A DNA stretch of 64,000 nucleotides from Variovorax sp. YR216 (GCF_900107745.1 NZ_FNRO01000014.1:1-64000), one strand, 5' to 3'. Positions 53,958 to 62,783 are shown, counted from the first letter of the stretch. The notes: a model not told the origin generated them from the sequence alone. A program made the numbers and translations.

Positions 53958-54722
53958 TCAGCCGCTGCGGCGGCCATCCACGAACACCATCAGCTCCTGC
54001 GGCGCGAAGGCCGTCCAGGTCTCGTTCGTGGTCAGCGGCGAGGTCACGACGACCGCGACCCGGTCGGCCGGTGTCGTGTGGTGGGCAAAATCGATGCTCA
54101 GGTCTTCGTCGGCCAGCTGCGCGGTGAGGAAGGGATGCTTGCGCTCGATGTACCAGAGGTTCGTCGAGGCGTGCGCCCACAGTGCCTGCCCGTTCGACAG
54201 CATGAAGTTGAAGGTGCCGTGTGCAGCCAGTCTGGGCGCCAGCTCGCGCAGCGTCAGCGTGAGTTCCTCGACGCTCGGGACGTCGGCATGCGACTTGGCC
54301 AGCTCCTGCATGATCCAGCAGAAGGCGTGTTCGCTGTCGGTGTTGCCGACCGGGTGGAAGTTGCCGTGCAGACGCGGGCGGAAATCCTTCAGGTCGCCGT
54401 TGTGGGCGAACACCCAGTAGCGCCCCCACAGCTCACGCACGAAGGGATGGCAGTTCTGCAGGTTCACCGCGCCCTGCGTGGCCTTGCGGATGTGGGCGAT
54501 GACGTTGCGGCTTTGAATGGGATAGCGGCGGATCAGCTCGGCCACCGGCGATTCGCAGGCGGGCTGGTGGTCCACGAAATGCCTGAGCCCCCGGTCCTCG
54601 AAGAACGCGATGCCCCAGCCGTCCGCGTGATGGTCGGTGCGTCCGCCGCGCTGCGCGAACCCCGTGAAGCTGAAGGTCACGTCGGTCGGCGTGTTGCAGT
54701 TCATTCCCAGTAGCTGACACAT
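53958..54722 (-). CDS. Class II glutamine amidotransferase (YafJ type)
   Basis: A 254-residue stand-alone Ntn-type amidotransferase domain. The nucleophile would be Cys2 after removal of the initiator Met (MCQLLGMN). HADGWGIAFFEDRG, IAHIRKATQGAVNLQNCHPFVREL and FAHNGDLKDF are the glutamine-binding and catalytic blocks of the family. Such YafJ proteins lack a fused synthase, and their ammonia acceptor is unknown. Monocistronic by position. Confidence 0.9.
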   Translation of the reverse strand: MCQLLGMNCNTPTDVTFSFTGFAQRGGRTDHHADGWGIAFFEDRGLRHFVDHQPACESPVAELIRRYPIQSRNVIAHIRKATQGAVNLQNCHPFVRELWGRYWVFAHNGDLKDFRPRLHGNFHPVGNTDSEHAFCWIMQELAKSHADVPSVEELTLTLRELAPRLAAHGTFNFMLSNGQALWAHASTNLWYIERKHPFLTAQLADEDLSIDFAHHTTPADRVAVVVTSPLTTNETWTAFAPQELMVFVDGRRSG

Positions 54723-54728
54723 CCTTGA

Positions 54729-54828
54729 AGCTTACCCCCAGCCTCGCCCACTGCGTGTGGCTCGGGCACCCCCTTTCAGGGGGCGCTCCCGGCGGCCCGG
54801 CGAAGCCGGTTCCGCGGGAGCCCTGGAG
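54729..54828 (+). repeat. Dispersed structured intergenic element, copy 13
   Basis: CAC-TGC-GTG loop variant, hairpin A CCCCCTTTCAGGGGG, outer stem B GCTCCCG with CGGGAGC, hairpin C CCGGC-gaa-GCCGG. It is the exception to the stop-codon rule: its left end adjoins the start codon of the minus-strand amidotransferase gene, and its right end is 29 bases from the stop of the exporter gene. Confidence 0.9.
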
Positions 54829-54857
54829 CGCGGCGCGCGCTGCGCGCAGCCGTCGGG

Positions 54858-56330
54858 TCAGCTGGCGGCTTGCTCGTCGAGCTTCTGCGGGGACTTCTCG
54901 CGCAACTGCCATGCGGCGCAGATCGCGAGCGCGCAGACGGCGGCGAGCATGACGAAGACCTCGTCGAAGGCGGCGAGGCGCGCCGGGCTGCTGGCGGCGT
55001 TGGCCAGCGAATCGCCGTGCGCGGCCAGGCGCCATTCGAGGATGACCGCACACAGGCTGACGCCTGCCGCGCCGCCGAGCATGCGCAGGAAATTGATGGA
55101 ACTGGCACCCTGCGGAATCATGGGCTTGGGAAGCGGCCGCATCGCGCCAAGATTGAGCGATGGCAGGATGAAGCCGAGTCCGATGCGGCCGACGACCGCA
55201 AAGGCGACCAGCAGCCAGAGCCCGCTGTCCAGGTGGAGCACGATCATCAGCGCAAAGGACGCGGCGAGCAGCAGCAGGCCGGTGCATACCAGCAGATAGG
55301 TCGGGTGCCTGTCCGCGAGCCGCCCGACGCCCGCGATGGTGAAGGCCAGGACAATCCCCGCCGGCAGCAGGATGGTGCCCACGTGCGACGCCGAAAGCTG
55401 GAGCCCGACTTGCATGTACACCGGCAGCAGGTAGGTCGAGCCGAACAGCGCGGTGCCGTAGATGAAGGCGACGATGCTGCCCATCGCGAACTGCCGGTGA
55501 TGGAAGAGCGCGAGGTTCATCAGCGGCTCGCCGCCCGCCGCCGCGAACCGTCGCTCCCAGGCGAGGAAGGCACCGAAGGCCACGCCCGCCGCGGCGAGCA
55601 GGGCGGTGGACTGCGTCGCCGAATCGCCACGCAGTTCGACCAGCCCGTTCAGCAGGCACAGCGTGCCGATGGTGCCGAGCGTGAGGCCGCGCCAGTCGAG
55701 CCCGCTGCTGCGCGATGCCGCGACACCGCCCGGCGCGGTGGTCGGCACGAACTTGTAGGCCAGCCAGATCGAGCTGACGCAGAACGGCACCACCATGAAG
55801 AAGATCGAGCGCCAGCCGAACAGGTCGACCAGCACGCCGCCGATGCTCGGCCCTACCGCCGGCGCGAGCACCACGCCCATGCCGAAGATGCCGCTCGCGC
55901 GGCCCTGCTCGTGCGGCTCGAAGGCGCGCAGGATGATGATCGCCGGGATCGGTTGCACCACCCCGGCCGCCAGCCCCTCGGCCACGCGCGCGAGCAGCAC
56001 CAACGAGAAGTTCGTCGCCAGCCCGCCGGTCAGGCCGCCGGCCAGCAGCAGCACCATCGTGCCCACATAGGTGCGCCGGTAGCCATACCGGGCGAGCAGC
56101 CACGGCGTGGTGAGCATCGACACCGTCATGGCCACCATGAAGCCCGAACTGACCCATTGCGCACGCTCCTGGCCGAGCGAGAAATGGTGGCTCATGCCCG
56201 GTATGGCCACGTTGACGATGGTGGAGGACATGATCGAAGCCATCACCCCCACCATGACGGAAACCAGCAGAAGCCAGCGGTAGCGCTTGCCGTAGCGGGC
56301 ACTCAGGGATTGCACAGGAGGATTGTTCAT
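54858..56330 (-). CDS. DHA2-family drug efflux MFS transporter
   Basis: A 490-residue exporter with about fourteen helices. Motif A-like and motif C sequences are visible: SSTIVNVAIPGMSHHFSLG in helix 1 (the DHA2 D1-equivalent), LLARYGYRRTYVG in the 2-3 loop, and GMGVVLAPAVGPSIGGVLVDLFGWRSIF in helix 5, typical of EmrB/QacA drug-proton antiporters. No membrane-fusion partner or TetR regulator is adjacent, so substrate and control are unknown. Confidence 0.9.
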   Translation of the reverse strand: MNNPPVQSLSARYGKRYRWLLLVSVMVGVMASIMSSTIVNVAIPGMSHHFSLGQERAQWVSSGFMVAMTVSMLTTPWLLARYGYRRTYVGTMVLLLAGGLTGGLATNFSLVLLARVAEGLAAGVVQPIPAIIILRAFEPHEQGRASGIFGMGVVLAPAVGPSIGGVLVDLFGWRSIFFMVVPFCVSSIWLAYKFVPTTAPGGVAASRSSGLDWRGLTLGTIGTLCLLNGLVELRGDSATQSTALLAAAGVAFGAFLAWERRFAAAGGEPLMNLALFHHRQFAMGSIVAFIYGTALFGSTYLLPVYMQVGLQLSASHVGTILLPAGIVLAFTIAGVGRLADRHPTYLLVCTGLLLLAASFALMIVLHLDSGLWLLVAFAVVGRIGLGFILPSLNLGAMRPLPKPMIPQGASSINFLRMLGGAAGVSLCAVILEWRLAAHGDSLANAASSPARLAAFDEVFVMLAAVCALAICAAWQLREKSPQKLDEQAAS

Positions 56331-56441
56331 GGGGCGAGGCCGGGTCGGGCCGTCCTACAAGCATATCGGCGTTTGGGACGCGGTCCGCGTCGGCTGGCGC
56401 CCCACAATGGGCCCGCGCCGATCGCGACGAAAGACCACGCC

Positions 56442-57671
56442 ATGGAATCCCGGAACGACGACAACATCGAAAGCAAGGAAGAAGCCGCGCAGTCGCTCGC
56501 CGCCGAATTCAAGGCGCCAACCGTCACACGCGCCTACCAGTGCCAGTGCGGACGGCCGGTTTTCCTCGCCAACAGTCGCTGCCTCGCCTGCCAGACGCCG
56601 CTTGGCTATGTCGTCGAGCAACTCGGCGTCGTGCCGCTCGCGCCGGCGACGCATGATGGCGCGGATCCCGACACCTTCACCGTGTTCGGCGACACGGGCG
56701 GCAGGGCCTACCGACACTGCGCGAACCTGATGACGCCTTCGGCCTGCAACTGGATGGTGCCGGCCCCGCGCGAAGGCGACGACCCTTCCTTCAACACCGA
56801 CGGGCTGACCCCCGGCATGTGCCTCGCGTGCAGCGTGACGCGCACCATTCCGGACCTGGCCGTCGAAGGCAATGGCGACCGATGGCGCAGCCTGGAGCTG
56901 GCGAAGCGGCGACTGCTCTCGCAGCTTCTTGCGCTGAGGCTGCCGGTGGTCACGCGGCTGAGCGACCCGGCGCACGGCCTGGCCTTCGACTTCCTGAGCA
57001 GCATGCCCGGCGAGCCGCATGTGCTCACCGGCCACGACATGGGCGTCATCACCCTCAACGCCGAGGAGGCGCAGGACGATGTGCGCGAACGCATCCGCGC
57101 CGAGATGCGCGAGCCGTATCGCACCCTGCTCGGCCACTTCCGCCACGAAGTCGGGCACTACTACTGGGATCTGCTGGTGCACCCGACGCCGTGGATCGAT
57201 GGCTTCCGCACGCTCTTCGGCGATGAACGCGAGGACTATGCCGCCGCGCTGCGCAAGCACTACGACAACGGCGCGCCGGCGGACTGGGCCGATCGCTTCG
57301 TCACCAGCTATGCGAGCGCGCATCCATGGGAGGACTGGGCCGAAACCTGGGCGCACTACCTGCACATGGCGGACACGGCGGACACGGCGCTGAGCTTTGG
57401 CGTCGACGCGCGCAACGTCGAGCTCGCGAGCGATCTCTTCGAGCCGGCGGATCTCTGGCAGCCGGACCATCCGCAGGCGGGGCAGTTCCTCGACTTCCTC
57501 AACGGCTGGGTGCGCCTCACGAACGTGCTCAACGAGCTGTCGCGCAGCATGGGGCAGCCCGACTACTACCCCTTCGTGCTGCCGCGCGTGGCCGTGGGCA
57601 AGCTGCAGTTCATCCATCAGGTGATCGCGCAGGAGCGCGACCCCCAGCCCCAGTCCGAACCTCAGGCCTGA
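56442..57671 (+). CDS. Zinc-binding metallopeptidase-family protein with N-terminal zinc ribbon
   Basis: A 409-residue protein. Cysteines at about 33-52 in YQCQCGRPVFLANSRCLACQTPLG form a zinc-ribbon-like module. The metallopeptidase signature HEVGH is at residues 235-239 in LGHFRHEVGHYYWDLLV, with EDWAETWAHYLHM further on as a likely third-ligand helix. This matches the putative zinc-binding metallopeptidase (DUF2248-like) family, whose substrates are unknown. No signal peptide, so cytosolic. A CACAAT at 56403-56408 may be its -10. Its end overlaps the convergent CWC gene by ten bases. Confidence 0.88.
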   Translation: MESRNDDNIESKEEAAQSLAAEFKAPTVTRAYQCQCGRPVFLANSRCLACQTPLGYVVEQLGVVPLAPATHDGADPDTFTVFGDTGGRAYRHCANLMTPSACNWMVPAPREGDDPSFNTDGLTPGMCLACSVTRTIPDLAVEGNGDRWRSLELAKRRLLSQLLALRLPVVTRLSDPAHGLAFDFLSSMPGEPHVLTGHDMGVITLNAEEAQDDVRERIRAEMREPYRTLLGHFRHEVGHYYWDLLVHPTPWIDGFRTLFGDEREDYAAALRKHYDNGAPADWADRFVTSYASAHPWEDWAETWAHYLHMADTADTALSFGVDARNVELASDLFEPADLWQPDHPQAGQFLDFLNGWVRLTNVLNELSRSMGQPDYYPFVLPRVAVGKLQFIHQVIAQERDPQPQSEPQA

Positions 57672-57889
57672 ACCACCGCCAGCGCCGCGCATCGCGCGCA
57701 GATACAGGCGAGCCCGCGCTTCTCCTGCGGCACCCTGGCCAGCAGTTCGGGGCTGAAACTGAATTCCGCCGCCATGCACCAGCACGGTGGCTGCTTCTGG
57801 CCGGTTTCGCGCTCGACGTCCATCGCGCAGCGATTGGCCTCGCCGCACAACGGGCAGCGAGATGCATCGACGCCGGGAGATTCGCTCAT
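57662..57889 (-). CDS. Cysteine-rich CWC-family small protein
   Basis: A 75-residue protein with the CWC-family cysteine pattern: CPLCG, then NRCAM, PPCWCM and a C-terminal CICARC. It probably binds zinc. Function is unknown. The ATG at 57889 shares one base with the phosphofructokinase stop (TGATG), so it is translationally coupled to that gene, and its stop overlaps the convergent metallopeptidase gene. An open frame upstream of this ATG is an antisense shadow of the kinase gene. Confidence 0.85.
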   Translation of the reverse strand: MSESPGVDASRCPLCGEANRCAMDVERETGQKQPPCWCMAAEFSFSPELLARVPQEKRGLACICARCAALAVVQA

Positions 57890-59145
57890 CACGCCTTCTC
57901 GAAAGCGGGCAGCTTCTTCGCTACCGGGTGATTCTCGAGCGTCACGTACACCGGCAGGCCGTGGCTGTAAGCCGGATAGTCCTCGCCCTGGATCAACGGC
58001 AGCAGATAGCGCCGGCACTTGTCGGTAATGCCCCAGCCGTCCTCGGAGATGAAATCGCGCGGCATGAACTTCTCGGTGTTCGCGACCGCGTCGAGCGGCG
58101 CGGTGCCGATGCGGTACTGGTACGGCTCGTCGGCAATGCGCTCGATGGTCGGCATCACCGCGTTCTTGCCTTCCAGTGCCAGCTCGACCGCGCGCTGCCC
58201 GAGTTCATAAGCCTGCTTCACGTCGGTGGCCGACGCAATGTGGCGCGCCGCGCGCTGCAGGTAGTCGGCCACCGCCCAATGGAACTTGTGGCCCAGCGCT
58301 TCCTTCACCATCTGCGCCACCACCGGCGCCGCGCCGCCGAGCTGCGCATGGCCGAACGCGTCCTTCGTGCCCTGTTCGGCGATGAAGGTGCCGTCGGGGT
58401 GATGGCAGCCTTCGGACACCACCACGGTGCAGTAGCCGTGGTACTTCACCAGTGCGTCCACGCGTGCCAGGAACGCCGGCTGGTCGAACGGGATTTCCGG
58501 GAACAGGATGACCACCGGCACGCCTTGATCCGCGACCAACCCGCCGGCCGCTGCGATCCATCCCGCATGCCGTCCCATCACCTCGATCACGAACACCTTG
58601 GTCGAGGTGGCCGCCATCGAGCGCACATCCATGGAGGCTTCGAGCGTCGACACCGCCACGTACTTCGCGACCGAGCCGAAGCCCGGGCAGCAGTCGGTTA
58701 TCGGCAAGTCGTTGTCGATGGTCTTGGGCACATGGATGGCCTGCAGCGGATAGCCCATCGACTGCGACAGCTGGCTCATCTTGAAGCAGGTGTCGGCCGA
58801 GTCGCCGCCGCCGTTGTAGAAGAAGTAGCCGATGTCGTGCGCCTTGAAGACCTCGATCAGGCGCTCGTACTCGCGCCGGTTCTTTTCGAGCGACTTGAGC
58901 TTGTAGCGGCACGAGCCGAACGCGCCGGAAGGCGTCGTGCGCAGCGCGGCGATCGCTTCGGCTGATTCGCGGCCGGTGTCGATCAGATCCTCCGCGAGCG
59001 CGCCGAGGATGCCGTTGCGGCCCGCGTACACGGTGCCGATGCGGTCAGGGTGCCGGCGCGCCGTTTCAATGACGCCGCAGGCCGACGCATTGATCACGGA
59101 GGTGACGCCGCCGGACTGGGCGTAGAAGGCGTTGAGGGTGGGCAT
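57889..59145 (-). CDS. pfp: Pyrophosphate-type 6-phosphofructokinase
   Basis: A 418-residue phosphofructokinase of the PfkA superfamily. Start MPTLNAFYAQSGGVTSVIN at 59145; the frame extends nine codons further without need. Two residues argue for pyrophosphate rather than ATP as donor: Asp at the second discriminating position in NGGGDSADT (about 113-121) and Lys in VPKTIDND (about 139). The family enzyme is reversible and serves glycolysis and gluconeogenesis. MGRHAGW is the substrate-binding block. The GGGDS spelling, instead of GGDDS, is noted as a finding. Confidence 0.9.
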   Translation of the reverse strand: MPTLNAFYAQSGGVTSVINASACGVIETARRHPDRIGTVYAGRNGILGALAEDLIDTGRESAEAIAALRTTPSGAFGSCRYKLKSLEKNRREYERLIEVFKAHDIGYFFYNGGGDSADTCFKMSQLSQSMGYPLQAIHVPKTIDNDLPITDCCPGFGSVAKYVAVSTLEASMDVRSMAATSTKVFVIEVMGRHAGWIAAAGGLVADQGVPVVILFPEIPFDQPAFLARVDALVKYHGYCTVVVSEGCHHPDGTFIAEQGTKDAFGHAQLGGAAPVVAQMVKEALGHKFHWAVADYLQRAARHIASATDVKQAYELGQRAVELALEGKNAVMPTIERIADEPYQYRIGTAPLDAVANTEKFMPRDFISEDGWGITDKCRRYLLPLIQGEDYPAYSHGLPVYVTLENHPVAKKLPAFEKA

Positions 59146-59198
59146 GCGGCATTCTCCCGCAGCCCCTTGCACCGCGCCAGTGGCGCGAACTCAGCGGT

Positions 59199-60362
59199 TC
59201 AACGACCTGGAAGGCCCATCGAACGCGTGATCACCTCCTTCATGATCTCGTTCGTGCCGCCGTAGATGCGCTGCACCCGTGCATCCGCATAGGCGCGTGT
59301 CACGGGGTACTCCCACATGAAGCCGTAGCCGCCGTGCAGCTGCACGCACTCATCCATGACCTTGCATTGCAGGTCGCTGGTCCAGTACTTGGCCATGCTC
59401 GCGGTCGCCGTGTCGAGCTTCTCCTGCATGAGCAGCTCGATGCACTTGTCGACGAACACGCGCGCAACCTGCACTTCCGTCTGCAATTCGGCGAGCGTGT
59501 AGCGCGTGTTCTGGTAGGCGGCCACCGGCTGGCCGAAGACCTTTCGGTCCTTCACGTAGGCCACGGTCTGGTCGATCGCCGACTGCGACGCCGCCACCGC
59601 GCCGATCGCGATCTGGAGCCGTTCCCACGGCAACTGCTCCATCAGGCAGACGAAGCCGCGGTTCTCCTGCGCCGCGCCGCCGAGCAGCGCGTCCGCCGGC
59701 ACGCGCACATCGTTGAAGAACAGCTCGGACGTGTCCTGTGCCTTCAGTCCGAGCTTCTTCAGCCGCTTGCCTTTCTCGAAGCCGGGCATGCCGCGCTCGA
59801 TCAGGAAGAGGCTGGTGCCCTTCGCGCCGCCGGCCGGATCGGTCTTCGCGACCACGATCACGAGGTCCGAATGCCAGCCGTTGGTGATGAAGGTCTTGCT
59901 GCCGTTGAGCACGTAGCTCCCGTCCGGCTGCTGGATCGCGGTGGTGCGCACCGCCTGCAAGTCGCTGCCGGCGGAAGGCTCGCTCATCGCGATCGCGCCG
60001 ATCATCTCGCCGCTCGCGAGCTTGGGCAGGTAGTGCTGCTTCTGCGCCTCGGTGCCGTAGTTCAGGATGTACGGCGCCACGATCTCGCTGTGCAGCCCGA
60101 AGCCGATGCCGGTGAAGCCGCGCGACCAGAGCTCCTCGAACTGGATCACCGAATAGAGCAGGTCGGCGCCGGAGCCGCCGTATTCCTCCGGCAGTGCCAT
60201 GCAGAGAAATCCGTTCTCGCCGGCCTTGTTCCACACGGCGCGATCGACGTAGCCCTGGTCTTCCCAGGCTTCGTGGAAAGGCGCGATCTCCTTGTCCATG
60301 AAGCGGCGGAAGCTGTCGCGGAAGGCCTCGTGGTCGGGCGTGAAAAGTGTGCGTTCGATCAT
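59199..60362 (-). CDS. Acyl-CoA dehydrogenase
   Basis: A 387-residue FAD-dependent dehydrogenase for the first step of beta-oxidation. MIERTLFTPDHEAFRDSFRRFMDKEI is chosen as start at 60362 because the upstream frame overlaps the hydratase gene. AIAMSEPSAGSDLQAVRT is signature 1, and QLHGGYGFMWEYPVTRAYADARVQRIYGGTNEIMKEVI carries signature 2 with the likely catalytic Glu in the GGTNEIM segment. Last of three genes (thiolase, hydratase, dehydrogenase) separated by two to five bases. Confidence 0.93.
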   Translation of the reverse strand: MIERTLFTPDHEAFRDSFRRFMDKEIAPFHEAWEDQGYVDRAVWNKAGENGFLCMALPEEYGGSGADLLYSVIQFEELWSRGFTGIGFGLHSEIVAPYILNYGTEAQKQHYLPKLASGEMIGAIAMSEPSAGSDLQAVRTTAIQQPDGSYVLNGSKTFITNGWHSDLVIVVAKTDPAGGAKGTSLFLIERGMPGFEKGKRLKKLGLKAQDTSELFFNDVRVPADALLGGAAQENRGFVCLMEQLPWERLQIAIGAVAASQSAIDQTVAYVKDRKVFGQPVAAYQNTRYTLAELQTEVQVARVFVDKCIELLMQEKLDTATASMAKYWTSDLQCKVMDECVQLHGGYGFMWEYPVTRAYADARVQRIYGGTNEIMKEVITRSMGLPGR

Positions 60363-60367
60363 CGGGT

Positions 60368-61165
60368 TCAGCGTGGAGGAAAGACGGGGACGCGCTTCTG
60401 CAGGAAGGCCATCACGCCCTCGGCGAACGTCGGCTTGTCGAGCAACTCGCGCTGGCGCTCGCTCTCGTAGTGCAGTTGCTCGGAGAGCGAATGGTGCTCC
60501 GACACTTCGATGGCCTTGCGTGCTTCGAGCACCGCATGCGCCGGCAGCCGTGCGAGGCGCTGCGCGATCTTCAGCGCTTCGAGCAGAAGCAGCCCATCGT
60601 CGATGCAGGCCCAGATCAGGCCCCATTGCGCTGCCATCTCCGCGCCGAGCTTTTCGTCGAGAAGCGCCATGCCCAGTGCGCGCGCCGGCCCGACGCGGCG
60701 CGGGATGAACCAGGTGCAGCCGAGGTCCGGCACGATCCCCAGCTTGGGCAGGAAGGGCAGATAGAAGTACGCGCTGCGCGCCGCCACCACGATGTCGCAT
60801 GCCAGCGCCACGCCCACGCCCGCGCCCGCCGCAGGCCCGTTGACAGCGCAGACCACCGGCACCGGCAGCGCGCGGATTTCCTCGATCAACGGATGGCTCA
60901 TCGACTGCATCCATTCGGCGGTGCGATTGCCGAGCGTCTTGCCGTCGTCGGGCGGATTCATCGCGCTCAGGTCCGCGCCCACGCAGAAGGCCTTGCCCGC
61001 GCCGGTGAGCACCACCGCGCGCACCTCGTTGTGCATGCGCACCCGCGCGAGGCTGTCGCGTAGCCCCTCCTGCAATTCGAGCGCGATCGGGTTCAGCTTG
61101 GCCGGCAGGTTGAGCGTGATCGTCGCGATGCCGTCATTGACTTCGTAGAGAACGCTGTCGTTCAT
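60368..61165 (-). CDS. Enoyl-CoA hydratase/isomerase
   Basis: A 265-residue crotonase-fold protein. VLTGAGKAFCVGADLSAM and VCAVNGPAAGAGVGVALACDIVVAARSA form the oxyanion hole. The start MNDSVLYEVNDGIATITLN at 61165 is two bases from the thiolase stop. It lacks the obvious twin glutamates of mitochondrial hydratase in the second block (LPFLPKLGIVPDLGCTW has Asp in a PaaG-like position), so an isomerase role in phenylacetate or unsaturated fatty acid oxidation is possible. Confidence 0.88.
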   Translation of the reverse strand: MNDSVLYEVNDGIATITLNLPAKLNPIALELQEGLRDSLARVRMHNEVRAVVLTGAGKAFCVGADLSAMNPPDDGKTLGNRTAEWMQSMSHPLIEEIRALPVPVVCAVNGPAAGAGVGVALACDIVVAARSAYFYLPFLPKLGIVPDLGCTWFIPRRVGPARALGMALLDEKLGAEMAAQWGLIWACIDDGLLLLEALKIAQRLARLPAHAVLEARKAIEVSEHHSLSEQLHYESERQRELLDKPTFAEGVMAFLQKRVPVFPPR

Positions 61166-61167
61166 GC

Positions 61168-62346
61168 TCACAGCCTCTCCACGATGGTGACGTTGGCCAT
61201 GCCGCCGCCTTCGCACATGGTCTGCAGGCCGTAGCGCTTGCCGCGCTGGCCGAGCGCGTTGACCAGCGTGGTCATCAGCTTGGTGCCCGATGCGCCCAGC
61301 GGATGGCCGAGCGCGATCGCGCCACCGTTGACGTTGAGCCGCGCCGGATCGGCGCCCAGCTTCTGCAGCCATGCGAGCGGCACCGGCGCGAAAGCCTCGT
61401 TGACCTCGAAGAGATCGATGTCGTCGATCTTCATGCCGGCTTTCTGCAGCGCACGTGCGGTGGCCGGGATCGGCGCCTCCAGCATGATCACCGGGTCGTG
61501 CCCCATCACGCTCATGTGGTGGATGCGCGCGAGCGGCTTCACGCCCAGCGCCTTCAAGCCGCGCTCGTTGACCACCAGCACGCCGCTGGCGCCGTCGCAG
61601 ATCTGGCTCGCGGTCGCGGCGGAGCAGCGGCCGCCTTCGGCGATCAACTTCACGCCGGCGATGGACTCCAGCGTGGCATCGAAGCGGATGCCTTCGTCGA
61701 TGGTGTGCATCTCGCCGCTCGCCGAACCGTCGGCGAGGCGGATATCGACCGGCACGATCTCGTCCTTGAACGCGCCTTCACGGGTCGCCGCGATCGCGCG
61801 CCTGTGGCTTTCGAGGGCGTAGCGGTCGAGCGCGTCCTTCTCGATGCCGTAGTTCCGCGCGATCAATTCCGCGCCGGTGAACTGGCTGAACTCGACGCCC
61901 GGGTAGCGCTTCTGCATCGCGGGGCTCATGTAGATGCCGAGTCCGGCCTTCGCCGGCAGGGCGTTGGGCGTGAACATCGGCACGCGCGTCATGCTTTCGA
62001 CGCCCGCGGCGATCACCGCGTCCATCGCGCCCGACATCACCGCCTGCGCAGCGAAATGCAGTGCCTGCTGCGACGAGCCGCATTGCCGGTCGACCGACGT
62101 GCCCGGCACCGATTCGGGCAGCTTCGATGCGAGCACCGCGTTGCGCGCGACATTGGTCGCCTGTTCGCCGACCTGGCTCACGCAACCGAGGATCACGTCT
62201 TCGACGGCGGCCGGATCGATGCCGCTGCGCGCGACCAGTGCGTCGATGACCTGCGCGGCGAGATCGACCGGGTGCCAGCCCGCGAGCTTGCCGCCGCGAC
62301 GGCCGCCGGCGGTGCGGCCGGTGGCCACGATGAATGCTTCTGCCAT
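61168..62346 (-). CDS. Acetyl-CoA C-acyltransferase (thiolase)
   Basis: A 392-residue thiolase. The acylated cysteine is Cys89 in SVDRQCGSSQQALHFAAQ, the histidine is in NVNGGAIALGHPLGASG, and the second cysteine in LQTMCEGGGMANV. The RQCGSSQQA spelling is typical of degradative acyltransferases rather than biosynthetic acetoacetyl-CoA thiolase. First gene of the beta-oxidation set; a 90-base gap with a stem-loop separates it from the DUF2917 gene upstream on the same strand. Confidence 0.93.
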   Translation of the reverse strand: MAEAFIVATGRTAGGRRGGKLAGWHPVDLAAQVIDALVARSGIDPAAVEDVILGCVSQVGEQATNVARNAVLASKLPESVPGTSVDRQCGSSQQALHFAAQAVMSGAMDAVIAAGVESMTRVPMFTPNALPAKAGLGIYMSPAMQKRYPGVEFSQFTGAELIARNYGIEKDALDRYALESHRRAIAATREGAFKDEIVPVDIRLADGSASGEMHTIDEGIRFDATLESIAGVKLIAEGGRCSAATASQICDGASGVLVVNERGLKALGVKPLARIHHMSVMGHDPVIMLEAPIPATARALQKAGMKIDDIDLFEVNEAFAPVPLAWLQKLGADPARLNVNGGAIALGHPLGASGTKLMTTLVNALGQRGKRYGLQTMCEGGGMANVTIVERL

Positions 62347-62396
62347 GGAGAGTCCCTTCGTCCGAGTGATGAACCCGGCACGGAAGGCGCTCCACT

Positions 62397-62428
62397 GCCG
62401 GGCAAACGTCGATGGTTCGACGCCCGGC
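62397..62428 (-). terminator. Stem-loop downstream of the DUF2917 gene
   Basis: GCCGGGC and GCCCGGC enclose GTCGA-tggt-TCGAC with a four-base one-sided bulge. It begins nine bases past the DUF2917 stop on the minus strand. There is no T-run, so it may be a processing or stability element rather than a true terminator. Confidence 0.45.
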
Positions 62429-62436
62429 GGGTCAGG

Positions 62437-62754
62437 TCAAGCCGGGGACATCCCGTGGAGCCAGAGTCGCCAAGGTGACGCGATGCGCCGCGGGGCTTCC
62501 TGCGCGACCGCGACCGACAGCCGCCGCGCGGAGAAGCGCACGCAGGCGGGTTCCAGCGCCGCGACCAGCGCACGCTCGTGCGAGTCGCTGCGGAAGTGCT
62601 CGCCGGGGTTCAGGACGATGTCCCGCCGGTCATGGTCGATCGTGATCCACACCGCGCCGCTCTGGCACTCGATGTCGACCTCGTGCGCATCGGGCAGCGT
62701 GAAGATCGCCTTCTTCGGCAGGCTCAGGGAAAGACGTTGCGGGCGGGCGTTCAT
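62437..62754 (-). CDS. DUF2917-domain protein
   Basis: A 105-residue protein. The domain is recognisable from IECQSGAVWITIDHDRRDIVLNPGEHFRSDS, a small all-beta stretch. The start MNARPQRLSLSLPKK at 62754 has AAGGAG seven bases before it; five further codons upstream are not needed. Function is unknown. It is divergent from a LysR-type regulator, a pairing common in Burkholderiales, and its promoter carries a LysR-like box, so it is probably the regulator's target. Confidence 0.85.
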   Translation of the reverse strand: MNARPQRLSLSLPKKAIFTLPDAHEVDIECQSGAVWITIDHDRRDIVLNPGEHFRSDSHERALVAALEPACVRFSARRLSVAVAQEAPRRIASPWRLWLHGMSPA

Positions 62755-62766
62755 GGCGGCTCCTTG

Positions 62767-62783
62767 CATTCACTCTGCGAATG
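62767..62783. promoter_or_regulatory. LysR-type box CATTC-N7-GAATG
   Basis: CATTCACTCTGCGAATG is a perfect palindrome with five-base arms and contains the T-N11-A core expected for LysR-family binding. It directly abuts the -10 of the DUF2917 promoter on its downstream side, covering the predicted transcription start, a place that favours repression. Confidence 0.6.

Noticed and set aside
54725..54952. A 75-codon frame starting with TTG in repeat copy 13
   Set aside because: It starts with a weak codon inside the repeat, then runs antisense to the exporter gene with an Arg/Ala-rich shadow composition.
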